Below are positions 46,368 through 55,868 of a stretch of 64,000 nucleotides of DNA, in pieces. The position numbers and the translations under genes are program-made. This DNA comes from Sporosarcina globispora. Its GTDB lineage: Bacteria; Bacillota; Bacilli; Bacillales; Cytobacillaceae. Location of the stretch: assembly GCF_001274725.1 (NCBI RefSeq), contig NZ_LGUF01000007.1, positions 1,867,629 through 1,931,628 of the forward strand, in the 5' to 3' direction. Within the stretch, counting starts at the first letter, position 1; each line of letters starts with the position of its first letter. The notes beneath the pieces are model-generated. The model was not told the DNA's origin. It worked only from the letters and a program-made list of their open reading frames with translations, and searched no databases.

Positions 46368-47165
46368 ATGACACAGCCAATTATTGAAATTAATCATGTT
46401 TCTTATAGATATGAGAAAGAAAATGTACTTGAGGATATTAATCTGACCATTAATTCAGGAGATTTCCTGGGAATCGTTGGTCCGAATGGGTCTGGTAAAT
46501 CAACCCTGCTTAAGCTTATCCTGAATTTGCTTAAAGTGCAGAAGGGGAGCATCAAACTGTTTGGCCAGGAAATAAGCCGTTTTAAGGATTGGCAAAATAT
46601 TGGGTTTGTTTCTCAAAAGGCAAATTCTTTTAATACGGGATTCCCGGCAACGGTCTTTGAAGTCGTATCAAGCGGCCTTACAAAGAAGCTGGGGCTTTTT
46701 AAATTTATGAGCAAGGCCGATCAGGCAACGGTTCTGCATGCTATTGAATCCGTTGGCATGCATGAATTTGCCGGACGCAATATAGGCGAGCTGTCAGGCG
46801 GCCAGCAGCAGCGCGTTTTCATTGCCCGCGCATTGGTGAGTGAACCAAAATTATTAATATTGGATGAACCGACTGTTGGTGTAGATGTAAAAAATGTCCA
46901 GTCCTTCTATGAAATGCTTGATGATTTAAATAAGAAGCTAGGCATTACTCTATTGCTGGTCACACATGACATTGGCACAATTTCTGATAAAGTCACTCAT
47001 GTAGCTTGCCTGAATAAGAATTTGCATTTCCATGGAAATACAGCAGAATTTGAAAGCTTAAATATAAATGAAATGTCCGAGATCTATGGGCACGATGTCC
47101 ATGTTCTAACACATAATCATGACCATCATGACCACCATCACCACGATAAAGGAGCAGGCAGATGA
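46368..47165 (+). CDS. zurA: Zinc ABC transporter ATP-binding protein
   Basis: ATPase of the high-affinity zinc importer. 265 aa with Walker A GPNGSGKST, the ABC signature LSGGQQQR, Walker B LLILDEPTVG and the switch His in LLVTHD. The C-terminus is a His-rich tail (NHDHHDHHHHDK) that could bind zinc. ATG at 46368. Overlaps zurM by 4 bp. The substrate-binding lipoprotein (znuA type) is not in this operon. Confidence 0.93.
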   Translation: MTQPIIEINHVSYRYEKENVLEDINLTINSGDFLGIVGPNGSGKSTLLKLILNLLKVQKGSIKLFGQEISRFKDWQNIGFVSQKANSFNTGFPATVFEVVSSGLTKKLGLFKFMSKADQATVLHAIESVGMHEFAGRNIGELSGGQQQRVFIARALVSEPKLLILDEPTVGVDVKNVQSFYEMLDDLNKKLGITLLLVTHDIGTISDKVTHVACLNKNLHFHGNTAEFESLNINEMSEIYGHDVHVLTHNHDHHDHHHHDKGAGR

Positions 47166-48004
47166 TTGCGGGAATACTTCAATATGAATTTTTACAAAAT
47201 GCTTTCTTAACTGGAATTATTATCGGGATCATTGCTCCTCTTCTTGGTGTGTTCATTGTTGTCAGAAGGCTATCTTTAATTGCAGATGCTTTAAGCCATG
47301 TAACACTTGCAGGCATCGCTGCAAGCTTGCTGCTTGAAAAGAAATTCACGGGATTGGCCGGGTTGAATCCTTTATATATGGGAATGGCCTTTTCTGTAGC
47401 CGGGTCATTGTTTATTGAAAAGCTGAGGGCTGTTTATAAGCACTATCAGGAGCTGGCAATTCCCATTATTTTATCTGGAGGCATTGGGCTTGGGGTAATA
47501 TTCATTTCACTCGCTGACGGATTCAATACTGATTTATTCAGTTATCTGTTTGGCAGTGTCAGTGCAGTCAGCCGGCAGGACTTATGGACGATATTAATAA
47601 TCAGCGTGTTTGTTATTGCACTTGTGGTTTTACTTTATAAAGAATTGTTTCTGCTTTCATTTGATGAAGAGCATGCCAAGGCATCCGGAATCGCTGCTAA
47701 AAGTGTCCACTTTATATTTATTGTAATGGTAGCTTTGGTCATTGCTGCTTCCATGAGGATAGTGGGGATTTTGTTGGTATCTTCACTAATGACTTTGCCG
47801 GTTGCAGCAAGCATCAGAATCGCAAAAGGTTTCAAACAGACCATTTTCCTATCCATGCTTTTCGGTGAAATATCAGTTTTAGGCGGACTGACGATTTCCT
47901 ACCATATAGATTTAGCTCCAGGCGGAACAATCGTCATGATTGCGGTGTTAATATTGATTGTGACAATTTTGCTTAAGAAAATTGCAGGCATGAGGCCGGC
48001 ATAA
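47162..48004 (+). CDS. zurM: Zinc ABC transporter permease
   Basis: ABC-3 family permease, 280 aa, with about eight transmembrane helices; contains the family motifs RRLSLIADALSHVTLAGIA and MRIVGILLVSSLMTLPVA. ATG overlaps the zurA stop. Works with zurA as the membrane channel of the zinc importer. Confidence 0.93.
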   Translation: MIAGILQYEFLQNAFLTGIIIGIIAPLLGVFIVVRRLSLIADALSHVTLAGIAASLLLEKKFTGLAGLNPLYMGMAFSVAGSLFIEKLRAVYKHYQELAIPIILSGGIGLGVIFISLADGFNTDLFSYLFGSVSAVSRQDLWTILIISVFVIALVVLLYKELFLLSFDEEHAKASGIAAKSVHFIFIVMVALVIAASMRIVGILLVSSLMTLPVAASIRIAKGFKQTIFLSMLFGEISVLGGLTISYHIDLAPGGTIVMIAVLILIVTILLKKIAGMRPA

Positions 48005-48052
48005 ATTACTTCTATCCGAGATTGTTCCAGAGCAAAAAATGAGGTGAAAAGA

Positions 48053-48463
48053 ATGAATGTTGATGAAGCCATGAGGCTTTTAAAGGATAAAGGCTATAAG
48101 CATACGGGGAAGAGAGAAGAGATGCTTCAGCTGTTTGCTGATAGTGATAAATATTTAACAGCTAAGGATGTTCTGGAGAAAATGAAGGATAACTACCCAG
48201 GGCTCAGCTTTGATACAATCTACAGAAACTTATCTTTATTCGTGGAGCTGGATATTTTTGAAATGACAGAGCTGTCAGGGGAAAAGCATTTCCGTTTTAC
48301 TTGTTCACACGATCACCATCATCATCATTTTATATGTCTGGATTGCGGCAGGACGAAAGAAATCGAAGTCTGCCCCATGAAGCAGGTGCAGGAAAATCTG
48401 AGGGGCTATGATGTTTCAGGGCATAAGTTCGAAATATATGGGAAATGCCCGGAGTGTTTTTAA
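48053..48463 (+). CDS. zur: Zinc uptake regulator Zur (Fur family)
   Basis: Zinc-sensing repressor of zinc uptake genes. 136 aa with an N-terminal winged helix ([27 protein letters not shown]) and a C-terminal dimerisation domain with the metal ligands [15 protein letters not shown] and the structural cysteine pair CPECF. The ATG at 48053 is 7 bases after GAGGTG; the GTG at 48044 overlaps it. Encoded with the importer it controls, giving negative feedback through the Zur box upstream of zurA. Confidence 0.94.
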   Translation: MNVDEAMRLLKDKGYKHTGKREEMLQLFADSDKYLTAKDVLEKMKDNYPGLSFDTIYRNLSLFVELDIFEMTELSGEKHFRFTCSHDHHHHHFICLDCGRTKEIEVCPMKQVQENLRGYDVSGHKFEIYGKCPECF

Positions 48464-48477
48464 TACAGAAGTAAAAA

Positions 48478-48520
48478 AGAAGCATGGAGCTATTTACTAT
48501 AGTTCCATGCTTCTTTTTGC
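48478..48520. terminator. Bidirectional terminator between zur and yqfW
   Basis: AAGCATGGA...TCCATGCTT with an inner CTAT/ATAG pair and a T-rich tail on the plus strand. Confidence 0.85.
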
Positions 48521-49080
48521 TGAAGCCAATTTTCTACCCATGCATGGGCCTCCTGCCAGGTCCTGACTCTAATGACGCCATTGGGAAGGGGATCCTGGTT
48601 ATAGGGTGTGTCGAATAAAATGACAGGTATTCCGCAAGCCTCATGAATCATGACAGCATTATCATGTTTGTCTTCAAAAAAGATATCTACCTCATACTTT
48701 TTTGCAGCTTCAATTTTATCATGACTCCCGATCAATTCAATATGATCAAACTCCAATGCGTTTTCTAAAAACCATTCTTCTGTTATTTGCTGAAGGCGTG
48801 AGCCCCTGGCACTTATAAAGTACAATTCATGCTTTTGTTTCCAGCCGGTCAGAATTTCCTTTGCGTTTTTCGCAATGGGGGATTCTTTGTAAATGATGGG
48901 CTCATTTTCATAAAACCACTCTGCGAATTTCTCTTCTGAAATAGTTACCAAAGGTGTTAAATCATATTGCTTGATGTCATCTAATGTAATATCCAGATTA
49001 AATGCTTTATTTAAATACGGCACCATAGATTCAGGACATGTAACAGTTCCATCGATATCAATCCCAAAACGCTTTTTCAT
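48490..49080 (-). CDS. yqfW: HAD-family nucleotidase-like protein YqfW
   Basis: Putative 5'(3')-deoxyribonucleotidase of the HAD superfamily (NT5C type), 196 aa. Motif I FGIDIDGTV with the nucleophile and acid Asp, motif II FISARGSR, and motif IV FFEDKHDNA. Substrate unknown. The ATG at 49080 follows AAAGGAGATC; the open frame extends back to 49209 but without a site. Its last bases lie in the shared hairpin. Confidence 0.88.
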   Translation of the reverse strand: MKKRFGIDIDGTVTCPESMVPYLNKAFNLDITLDDIKQYDLTPLVTISEEKFAEWFYENEPIIYKESPIAKNAKEILTGWKQKHELYFISARGSRLQQITEEWFLENALEFDHIELIGSHDKIEAAKKYEVDIFFEDKHDNAVMIHEACGIPVILFDTPYNQDPLPNGVIRVRTWQEAHAWVENWLQQKEAWNYSK

Positions 49081-49262
49081 TTTATGATCTCCTTTAATGC
49101 ATATATCCCTTATTATCTTAACAAAAGTCCTGGTCTTGCAAAAGGGTGTTGCCTTCGAGTAATGACAGTTAAACATTAACATCTTAAAAAAAGGCCATAT
49201 CGCAAACAATATAAATGCTCCAGTAAGTGATAATCTTTTAGGAGCAAAGAAAGCGAGGGATC

Positions 49263-49823
49263 ATGATGGCAGACCAAGAGCGCAGCAATGAAGAGTATGA
49301 CCTTCGATACAGTGAGCGCATAGGTGAAGCAAATGCAGATTATTCTGAAGAAGCTGCTGCCGAAATAGCAGCTCCTGGTGCCTACAGCAGGTCGCTTGAT
49401 CGGGATGAGGAAAACGAATCAGCTGCCTTTAATGCAGATTATTCTGAGGAAACTGCTGCCGAAATAGCAGCGCCAGGTGTTTATAACAGATCGCTTGATC
49501 GGGATGAGGAAAACGAATCAGCTGCCTTTAATGCAGATTATTCTGAGGAAACTGCTGCCGAAATAACAGCGCCAGGTGTTTATAACAGATCGCTTGATCG
49601 GGATGAAGACAATGAAACAGCTGCAGCAGGAAGAGGAGTTGGATATGCTGCCCTGGCACTTTCCATCTTATCTTTGTTTGTGCTGCCGGTTCTTTTTGGA
49701 GCAACGGGTATTGTTCTTGGTTTTATCGCACGCCGCAGGGGTTCAGAAAGCCTAGGGGGCTGGGCGATTGGAATCGGGGCCATATCCATTATTGTCGGCA
49801 TGTTTATTCTGCCGTTTTTTTAG
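49263..49823 (+). CDS. DUF4190-like membrane protein with three 33-residue repeats (YqfX-like)
   Basis: 186-residue protein. Residues 24-122 are three tandem copies of a 33-residue acidic unit, NADYSEETAAEIAAPGVYN plus RSLDRDEENESAAF; the last two are nearly identical at DNA level. The C-terminal 60 residues hold two transmembrane helices with GYAALALSILSLFVLPVLFG and a basic RRRGSESLGGW loop, a DUF4190-type hairpin. B. subtilis YqfX at this position is shorter, so the repeat array looks expanded. ATG at 49263 or 49266 after AGGG. Function unknown. Confidence 0.85.
   Translation: MMADQERSNEEYDLRYSERIGEANADYSEEAAAEIAAPGAYSRSLDRDEENESAAFNADYSEETAAEIAAPGVYNRSLDRDEENESAAFNADYSEETAAEITAPGVYNRSLDRDEDNETAAAGRGVGYAALALSILSLFVLPVLFGATGIVLGFIARRRGSESLGGWAIGIGAISIIVGMFILPFF
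49332..49628 (+). repeat. Three tandem 99-bp repeats inside the YqfX-like gene
   Basis: Units 49332-49430, 49431-49529 and 49530-49628. Units 2 and 3 are almost identical; unit 1 differs more (for example AGCAGG for AACAGA). In-frame, so copy number can change without breaking the gene. Confidence 0.92.
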
Positions 49824-49825
49824 AA

Positions 49826-49869
49826 AAAAAAGCCTGACTCCCAATTATTTTGGGGTCAGGCTTTCTTTA
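49826..49869 (+). terminator. Terminator after the YqfX-like gene
   Basis: AAAGCCTGACtCCC pairs with GGGgTCAGGCTTT and a T-rich tail. Confidence 0.88.
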
Positions 49870-49881
49870 ATAAAAAAGTAG

Positions 49882-49950
49882 AGAATTTTGAACTCCGACA
49901 ACTTTCTAGCTACAGGCCCATCGGCGATAAGCGGGCGCTGGAGCTTTTCT
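49882..49950. repeat. Dispersed palindromic repeat, short form (copy D, inverted)
   Basis: On the minus strand it reads AAGCTCCAGCGCCCGCTTATCG ... TAGCTAGAAAGTTGTC, matching copy A in both arms. It directly abuts the ispG stop codon. No gene. Confidence 0.65.
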
Positions 49951-51071
49951 TATGGCTGCGGGCTTTCTGCGTTTGCTTTTTCTTCTTCTTGTTTGGCAAA
50001 ATACTCTTCGGCGATTTTATCGATTTCTGCCTTAAGTTCCTCAACCATTGTTTCTTCAGGAACCTTCCTTACAATCTGGCCTTTACGGAACAGAAGGCCT
50101 TCTCCCCGGGCACCTGCAATGCCGATATCGGCTTCCCTTGCTTCCCCAGGTCCGTTAACTGCACAGCCCAATACAGCAACCTTTATTGGCGCTTTAATTT
50201 TTTGGATATATTCTTCCACTTCATTAGCAATGCTGATTAAGTCAATCTCAATCCGTCCGCATGTTGGACAGGAGATCAGTGTTGCAGCATTGGAGGATAA
50301 GCCAAACACTTTAAGAAGTTCACGGGCAACCTTTACTTCTTCAACTGGGTCTGCGCTTAGTGAAATTCTTAATGTATTTCCAATTCCTTTGCTTAAGATC
50401 GCACCAAGTCCAGCGGCGCTTTTTACAGTCCCGGCAAAAAGTGTGCCTGATTCTGTTATTCCTAAATGCAGAGGATAGTCAAATGCTTTTGCTGCTTTCT
50501 CGTAAGCCTCAATGGCCAAATTAACATCGGATGCTTTCATTGAAACGATGATGTCATGGAAATCAAGGTCTTCTAAAATTTTTATATGATGAAGGGCACT
50601 TTCAACCATGCCATCAGCTGTCGGATATCCGTATTTTTCAAGGATTCTTTTTTCAAGGGAACCAGCATTTACACCAATGCGGATAGGTATTCCTTTTGCT
50701 TTCGCTGCTTTGACGACTGCTTCCACCTTTTCGCGCTTTCCGATATTTCCCGGATTGATGCGGATTTTATCTGCTCCGCCTTCGATTGCCTTCAAAGCCA
50801 GCTTGTAATCAAAGTGGATATCAACAACAAGCGGAATGTTAATTTGTCTTTTAATATCTGCTATGGCATTTGCAGCTCTTTCATCCGGGCAAGCAACACG
50901 TACGATTTGACAGCCTGCTTCTTCCAGCCTTTTAATTTCGGCTACAGTCGCTTCAACATCATGTGTTTTCGTAGTGGTCATACTCTGGATGAACAGCTCA
51001 TTGCTTCCGCCAATTGTTAAAGGCCCAACTTTAACAGGCCTTGTTTTAGTGCGATGTATAATTTCACTCAA
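49950..51071 (-). CDS. ispG: 4-hydroxy-3-methylbut-2-en-1-yl diphosphate synthase
   Basis: Iron-sulfur enzyme of the MEP pathway that makes HMBPP, the substrate of IspH. 373 aa with the TIM-barrel part ([15 protein letters not shown]) and cluster cysteines SCPTCGR and [11 protein letters not shown]. The TTG at 51071 ([14 protein letters not shown]) is 10 bases after AAGGAG; the TTG at 51095 would include that site. Monocistronic. Confidence 0.95.
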   Translation of the reverse strand: MSEIIHRTKTRPVKVGPLTIGGSNELFIQSMTTTKTHDVEATVAEIKRLEEAGCQIVRVACPDERAANAIADIKRQINIPLVVDIHFDYKLALKAIEGGADKIRINPGNIGKREKVEAVVKAAKAKGIPIRIGVNAGSLEKRILEKYGYPTADGMVESALHHIKILEDLDFHDIIVSMKASDVNLAIEAYEKAAKAFDYPLHLGITESGTLFAGTVKSAAGLGAILSKGIGNTLRISLSADPVEEVKVARELLKVFGLSSNAATLISCPTCGRIEIDLISIANEVEEYIQKIKAPIKVAVLGCAVNGPGEAREADIGIAGARGEGLLFRKGQIVRKVPEETMVEELKAEIDKIAEEYFAKQEEEKANAESPQP

Positions 51072-51179
51072 TGGAGATTCGCTCCTTTTTATCAATTCAT
51101 ATAACAGCTGGATAGAACGCTGTTAAAGAAGGTTCACTTCATTGTATCAATGAACCGCTGATGTTGACAAGAATGATGA

Positions 51180-51506
51180 TTAGTTGTTCTGAGCATATTT
51201 TGGGAATTTATAAGTTTTGCCTGCTTTTATTCCTTCAGGCTGTATTCCATCATTTAATTCCGCGAAATCAGCCACAGCCTTGTCTATAGCTACAGGTATT
51301 GGGCCATCAAGATTTTGTTCTATAATTGAAAGAACCGTCTCACCTGGATTTACTTTTTTTTCAAAAAAGGCTAATCCTGTTTCTGCAGGCACTGTACTGG
51401 CCTCCAGCGCTTGTATTTGTCCAGCGGGGAGTGTGCCGTGATTCAGGTCATAATAGATAACATATATAACAAGGATTGAAAGCAGTACTCCCGCAGCTTT
51501 TTTCAT
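51180..51506 (-). CDS. yqfZ: LysM-like membrane-anchored protein YqfZ
   Basis: 108-residue protein with an N-terminal transmembrane or signal segment (AAGVLLSILVIYVIYYDL) and a single degenerate LysM-like domain (VNPGETVLSIIEQNLDG...GIKAGKTYKFPKY), a fold that binds peptidoglycan. The ATG at 51506 is 10 bases after AGGAGG. It probably sits outside the membrane near the cell wall; function unknown. Same neighbourhood as B. subtilis yqfZ. Confidence 0.8.
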   Translation of the reverse strand: MKKAAGVLLSILVIYVIYYDLNHGTLPAGQIQALEASTVPAETGLAFFEKKVNPGETVLSIIEQNLDGPIPVAIDKAVADFAELNDGIQPEGIKAGKTYKFPKYAQNN

Positions 51507-51656
51507 ATTGGCCAAACCTCCTGCAAATAGCATGTTTACCCAATATGTATGCTTGTCCCATTATGAATAGACCAAGAAAAATCCTTAATTTTTATTATTC
51601 TGCATACTAGAGAGCTTTATTACAAAATAAATGTGGCACGTTCCATTTGAAATCAA

Positions 51657-51690
51657 ACTAAAAACGCGCCATGAGCACGTTTTAGTTAGG
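51657..51690 (-). terminator. Terminator after yqgB
   Basis: On the minus strand AAAACGTGC, TCATG, GCGCGTTTTTAG; overlaps the stop codon. Confidence 0.75.
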
Positions 51691-52452
51691 TTTATGAGCT
51701 GGAACTTCCTTGATGGCCAATAGCAGAATGATAAGAGAAATAAACCAGTTAATAATGGCCCCGTTTTGAACGGTGGTCTGCAGGGCAGACATTATAGTGA
51801 AGAAAACAGCCGGAAGAGTAATGCTGTAGGCAGACATGCGCCATAAATGGCGGTACTCCAGTTTTTTACCCAGTGCATTTTTGAGAAGAAGACCTGCAAG
51901 TGCTATCAGGGATAACTCAATAAATCGCATGCCTGCTGCAAAAATGTAGATGACTATCGCTATTAAAGGAATAATAATCGGCATAAGGGAATCAGCAGAA
52001 GCAAGGAACTCTGATAAGTCATTTTTGGATATTGTGCCGCTCGTCAGCATTGTGTATGGATACGACTGTTCCTGCCCTGCGGCATTAAGGTAGACATCAT
52101 TTTTTAATAAGGCAATGGTATTGTCACTGTCGGATAGAGCAGAAGGATCAACAGCTCCTGTGGAATCAACAATGATTGTAAAGTTATCTTTATTTAGAGT
52201 TACAGGGACTTCCTTATCTGTGTGAAGCTGTCCTTCTGCTATCTCAAAATCCGGTAAATCACTGTCAATGGTTTCATCTATTGCATGTAAGCTATTAATG
52301 ATTGCCGACCCGGAATAAAACACGGCTGGCATTACTGACAGCAGGGTAAGGAAAAACACATACAAAATAGTCTTTCCTATCCCCTGATGCCTGAATAAAG
52401 CGATATCTTTAGGAGAAAACAAGCTTTTATAAAACTGAAGAAAAATATTCAT
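51682..52452 (-). CDS. yqgB: DUF1189 membrane protein (YqgB-like)
   Basis: 256-residue integral membrane protein of the DUF1189 family. One N-terminal helix (ILYVFFLTLLSVMPAVFYSG), an extracytoplasmic domain of about 110 residues (about 50-160), then four to five helices. Family members resemble maltodextrin-transport associated membrane proteins; the function is not established. ATG at 52452 with AAGGGTGTG upstream. Confidence 0.82.
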   Translation of the reverse strand: MNIFLQFYKSLFSPKDIALFRHQGIGKTILYVFFLTLLSVMPAVFYSGSAIINSLHAIDETIDSDLPDFEIAEGQLHTDKEVPVTLNKDNFTIIVDSTGAVDPSALSDSDNTIALLKNDVYLNAAGQEQSYPYTMLTSGTISKNDLSEFLASADSLMPIIIPLIAIVIYIFAAGMRFIELSLIALAGLLLKNALGKKLEYRHLWRMSAYSITLPAVFFTIMSALQTTVQNGAIINWFISLIILLLAIKEVPAHKPN

Positions 52453-52700
52453 TTGGACACACCCTTTTTGAGATTCACTATCTTATTTTAGCCAAATACC
52501 AAAGAGTTACAAGGAACTTATCTTTTGAATTAAATGCAAGTCTTTTTCAATGATTGTAATGTAATTGTAATATTACTGTTTAATGTTAAGCTAGTGTAAA
52601 TTCGATACTGTTTATATTTACTTTTCACTTAAATTTCATTAATAATTGTATGGGGTTTGATGAAACATGTCGAATAAACAGTTATAGGGGTTGGGAAATT

Positions 52701-54329
52701 GTGGAACTAAATGTTCAGCAAATGCTTTTTGAGTTTTTGGGCGGGCTTGGTATTTTCCTTTATGGAATCAAGACCATGGGTGATGGGCTCCAAAAATCAG
52801 CTGGTGACCGGCTGAGGGATTTATTAGATCGTTTTACGACAAATCCGCTAATGGGGGTATTGGCGGGTGTACTTGTCACCATCCTTATACAAAGCAGCTC
52901 TGCAACCACTGTAATTACAGTTGGTTTAGTATCCGCCGGGTTCATGACATTGCGACAGGCAATAGGTGTTATTATGGGTGCCAATATAGGAACCACGGTT
53001 ACCGCATTCATCATTGGTATAGATATTGGGGAATACGCTTTGCCTATCATTGCTTTAGGCTCAATCCTGTTGTTTTTCTTTAAAAATAAAAAAGTCCATA
53101 ATGTCGGTCAAATTGTCTTTGGCTTTGGGGCATTATTCTATGGGCTTGAATTAATGAGCGGAGGAATGAAGCCTCTTGGAACATTGGAAGCTTTTCATGA
53201 CTTGACCATAAACATGAGTTCGAATCCAATTCTCGGAGTTGTTGTAGGGACAGTGTTTACTGTTATTGTTCAAAGCTCGAGTGCAACAATCGGAATTCTT
53301 CAAGGCTTGTTTTCTGAAGAGCTGATTAACCTGGATGCGGCATTGCCGGTTTTGTTTGGAGATAATATCGGTACGACCATTACAGCTGTTTTAGCTGCTA
53401 TTGGAGCATCTGTTGCTGCAAGAAGAGCCGCAGCTGTGCACGTATTGTTTAACTTAATTGGTACTACTATCTTCTTGATTTTATTAAAGCCGTTTACTTT
53501 AATGATTGAAACACTGCAGGGGAAAATGGATTTAAATCCGGAAATGACCATTGCTTTTGCACATGGAATTTTTAATACGACTAATACAATTATTCAGCTT
53601 CCATTTGTAGCTGTTCTTGCGTGGATAGTGACAAAGCTTATTCCGGGAGAAGATGCTGTTGCTGACTACAAAGCAAAGCATTTGGATCCTGTGTTTATTG
53701 AGCAATCACCTTCGATTGCACTCGGGCAATCGAAGGAAGAAGTGCTGCGCATGGGAACATTCTCTGTTCGCGGGCTTGAAGAAACGGTTCAATATTTGAA
53801 AACAGGCAATCAAAAACATTCCGATAGTGCATACCAGTTAGAAGATGCGATCAACAACCTTGACCGTAAAATTACGGATTATCTGATTAAGCTCTCTACA
53901 AGTTCGCTTTCAGCAAATGAATCTGCTGAGCATACTATGCTGATGGATACTGTTAGGGATATTGAGCGTATCGGTGATCATTTCGAGAATGTAATAGAAC
54001 TGATTGATTATAAACAGGCAAATAAAGTATCCATTACTGATTCAGCCATGTCTGATTTAGAGCAAATGTTCAAACTAACCATTTCCACTGTGAAAGAGGC
54101 TCTTCAGGCCCTGGATCATAATGATAAAATTGCTGCAGAGCATGTTGTGAAAAAAGAAGAAGATATTGACAAGATGGAAAGAAAGCTCCGCAAACAGCAT
54201 ATCCTGCGTTTGAACGAAGGCATCTGCTCTGGGCAGGCCGGCATTGTCTATGTAGACATTGTCAGTAACCTTGAGCGTATCGGCGATCACGCAGTGAATA
54301 TTGCCGAAGCTGTTTTAGGAGAAGAATAA
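52701..54329 (+). CDS. Na+/phosphate symporter with C-terminal PhoU domain
   Basis: Na/Pi cotransporter family protein, 542 aa. The N-terminal ~310 residues hold the two QSS repeats (LIQSSSATTVITVG and VQSSSATIGILQG) with GANIGTT and GDNIGTT loops in the membrane; the C-terminal ~190 residues are a PhoU-like helical domain with two ERIGDH motifs (DIERIGDHFENV and LERIGDHAVNIAE). The GTG at 52701 begins MELNVQQMLFEFLGG with GGGG 10 bases upstream; ATG 52650 has no site. Likely phosphate uptake with built-in sensing; compare the short symporter at 6398. Confidence 0.88.
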   Translation: MELNVQQMLFEFLGGLGIFLYGIKTMGDGLQKSAGDRLRDLLDRFTTNPLMGVLAGVLVTILIQSSSATTVITVGLVSAGFMTLRQAIGVIMGANIGTTVTAFIIGIDIGEYALPIIALGSILLFFFKNKKVHNVGQIVFGFGALFYGLELMSGGMKPLGTLEAFHDLTINMSSNPILGVVVGTVFTVIVQSSSATIGILQGLFSEELINLDAALPVLFGDNIGTTITAVLAAIGASVAARRAAAVHVLFNLIGTTIFLILLKPFTLMIETLQGKMDLNPEMTIAFAHGIFNTTNTIIQLPFVAVLAWIVTKLIPGEDAVADYKAKHLDPVFIEQSPSIALGQSKEEVLRMGTFSVRGLEETVQYLKTGNQKHSDSAYQLEDAINNLDRKITDYLIKLSTSSLSANESAEHTMLMDTVRDIERIGDHFENVIELIDYKQANKVSITDSAMSDLEQMFKLTISTVKEALQALDHNDKIAAEHVVKKEEDIDKMERKLRKQHILRLNEGICSGQAGIVYVDIVSNLERIGDHAVNIAEAVLGEE

Positions 54330-54333
54330 GTGG

Positions 54334-54375
54334 TAAAATAAGCAAGGGGAAATCCCTTGCTTATTTATTTTAATA
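54334..54375 (+). terminator. Terminator after the PhoU-tailed symporter
   Basis: AATAAGCAAGGG, GAAA, TCCCTTGCTTATT then T-rich. Confidence 0.9.
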
Positions 54376-54389
54376 AAAGGGTGCTGATT

Positions 54390-54872
54390 ATGGAGATAAT
54401 TTATTGGACGCTGATCATTCTGTTGTTTATTATCGCTTTTGCGGGACTGGTTTTTCCGATTATTCCAAGTGTGCTGTTTTTGCTGGGCGGTATTATCCTT
54501 TATGGAATTCTTTTTTCTTTCGAACCGTTTAACTGGCTTTTTTGGACGATTCAGGGGCTATTTGTTCTGCTTCTGTTTGGAGCGGATTACGTAGCAAATA
54601 TGATTGGCGTAAAAAAGTATGGAGGATCAAAAGCTGGTGTCTGGGGAAGTACAATCGGCCTGCTGGCTGGCCCATTTGTCATTCCTGTATTGGGAATATT
54701 AATCGGGCCATTTCTGGGTGCGGTCATAGCTGAACTTGCAGTTAACAGGACAAACTTCAATGATGCATTGAAGATTGGATTCGGATCAGTAATCGGATTT
54801 GTCAGCAGCGCAGCAGCCAAAGCGGTGATCCAGGGGGTAATGATCACTTATTTTCTCTTTGCAGTTCTTTGA
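54390..54872 (+). CDS. yqgC: DUF456 membrane protein (YqgC-like)
   Basis: 160-residue protein with four to five transmembrane helices and Gly-rich stretches (GSTIGLLAGPFVIPVLGILIGPFLG). DUF456 family, function unknown. The ATG at 54390 follows AAAGGGTG, 15 bp after the preceding hairpin; the earlier in-frame start at 54357 is inside that hairpin. Precedes sodA as in B. subtilis. Confidence 0.83.
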   Translation: MEIIYWTLIILLFIIAFAGLVFPIIPSVLFLLGGIILYGILFSFEPFNWLFWTIQGLFVLLLFGADYVANMIGVKKYGGSKAGVWGSTIGLLAGPFVIPVLGILIGPFLGAVIAELAVNRTNFNDALKIGFGSVIGFVSSAAAKAVIQGVMITYFLFAVL

Positions 54873-54935
54873 AGAGCTTGACTGGAATAATAAAAACTAA
54901 TCTGGATAATGTATATATGTAGCAAAGCATTTTGT

Positions 54936-54964
54936 TTGAAACAAAAATCTAACTTTGGTAATCT
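54936..54964 (+). promoter_or_regulatory. Candidate sigma-A promoter of sodA
   Basis: TTGAAA, 17 bp, TAATCT, about 100 bp before sodA. Confidence 0.35.
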
Positions 54965-55064
54965 TAAACTAAAGACCTTAGAAACATTATAAAATCAGAA
55001 TTTTATAAATGATTAAAGTGTTTCGGGGGCTAACCAAAACAGATACATAGGGAGGAATTTTATT

Positions 55065-55673
55065 ATGGCATTCGAATTACCGCAATTACCTTACGCTTAT
55101 GATGCATTGGAGCCAAACATCGACAAAGAAACGATGAATATCCATCATACAAAGCATCACAATACTTATGTAACAAACCTTAACAATGCTTTAGAAGGAA
55201 AAGAAGAGCTTCTTTCTAAAACTGTTGAAGAAGTAGTTTCTAACCTGGATGCCGTACCTGAAGCTGTTCGCACTGCAGTACGCAACAACGGCGGCGGCCA
55301 TGCAAACCATTCTCTATTCTGGCAGATCATTTCTCCAAATGGCGGCGGTGAGCCTTCAGGTGAATTAGCAGACGCTATCAGCAGCAAATTCGGAAGCTAT
55401 GACAGCTTTAAAGAAGAATTTGCTAAAGCAGCTACAACTCGCTTCGGTTCTGGCTGGGCTTGGCTTGTAGTAACCAATGGCGAATTGGAAGTAACAAGTA
55501 CACCTAACCAGGATTCTCCGTTAATGGAAGGCAAGACTCCAATCCTTGGCCTTGATGTTTGGGAGCATGCTTACTACTTAAAATATCAAAACCGCCGTCC
55601 TGAATACATCAATTCTTTCTGGAATGTTGTTAACTGGGATGAGGTTTCTAAGCGTTACAGCGCTGCAAAATAA
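55065..55673 (+). CDS. sodA: Superoxide dismutase (Mn)
   Basis: Converts superoxide to hydrogen peroxide and oxygen. 202 aa. Metal ligands: His in [12 protein letters not shown], His in [10 protein letters not shown], and Asp and His in [17 protein letters not shown]. The ATG at 55065 follows AGGGAGG. Monocistronic with a strong terminator. Mn use is inferred from residues such as [11 protein letters not shown] and QNRRPEY, typical of Bacillus SodA. Confidence 0.96.
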   Translation: MAFELPQLPYAYDALEPNIDKETMNIHHTKHHNTYVTNLNNALEGKEELLSKTVEEVVSNLDAVPEAVRTAVRNNGGGHANHSLFWQIISPNGGGEPSGELADAISSKFGSYDSFKEEFAKAATTRFGSGWAWLVVTNGELEVTSTPNQDSPLMEGKTPILGLDVWEHAYYLKYQNRRPEYINSFWNVVNWDEVSKRYSAAK

Positions 55674-55681
55674 TGACTTAA

Positions 55682-55715
55682 ACAGCACGGCAGATTACAT
55701 CTGCCGTGTTTTTTT
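55682..55715 (+). terminator. Terminator after sodA
   Basis: GCACGGCAGAT, TAC, ATCTGCCGTG then eight Ts. Confidence 0.92.
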
Positions 55716-55734
55716 TGCAAACTAAGAAAGTATA

Positions 55735-55818
55735 AAATTTTGAACGAAGATAACTGTCCAGCTCCAGCGCCTACCCCCTCGAGGTGGCGGGGGCGGGCAA
55801 GGCGCTTCCTCTTTTATG
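55735..55818. repeat. Dispersed palindromic repeat (copy E, inverted)
   Basis: On the plus strand GATAACTGTCCAGCTCCAGC, GCCTACCCCCTCGAGG and GGGCGGGCAAGGCGCTTCC; it is the inverse of the copy A/B ends with a GC-rich centre. No gene. Confidence 0.7.
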
Positions 55819-55868
55819 TTCCCAGCTAATTTCTAAATCATTGCATAACCGTACTGCCTTTGTAGGAG

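Noticed and set aside
49332-49628. The 99-bp repeats as a non-coding satellite
   Set aside because: They are in frame with a normal start, a membrane domain and a terminator.
52550-52640. TGTAAT-like repeats before the PhoU-tailed symporter as PhoP boxes
   Set aside because: Spacing is irregular and the half-sites do not match TTWACA in one orientation.
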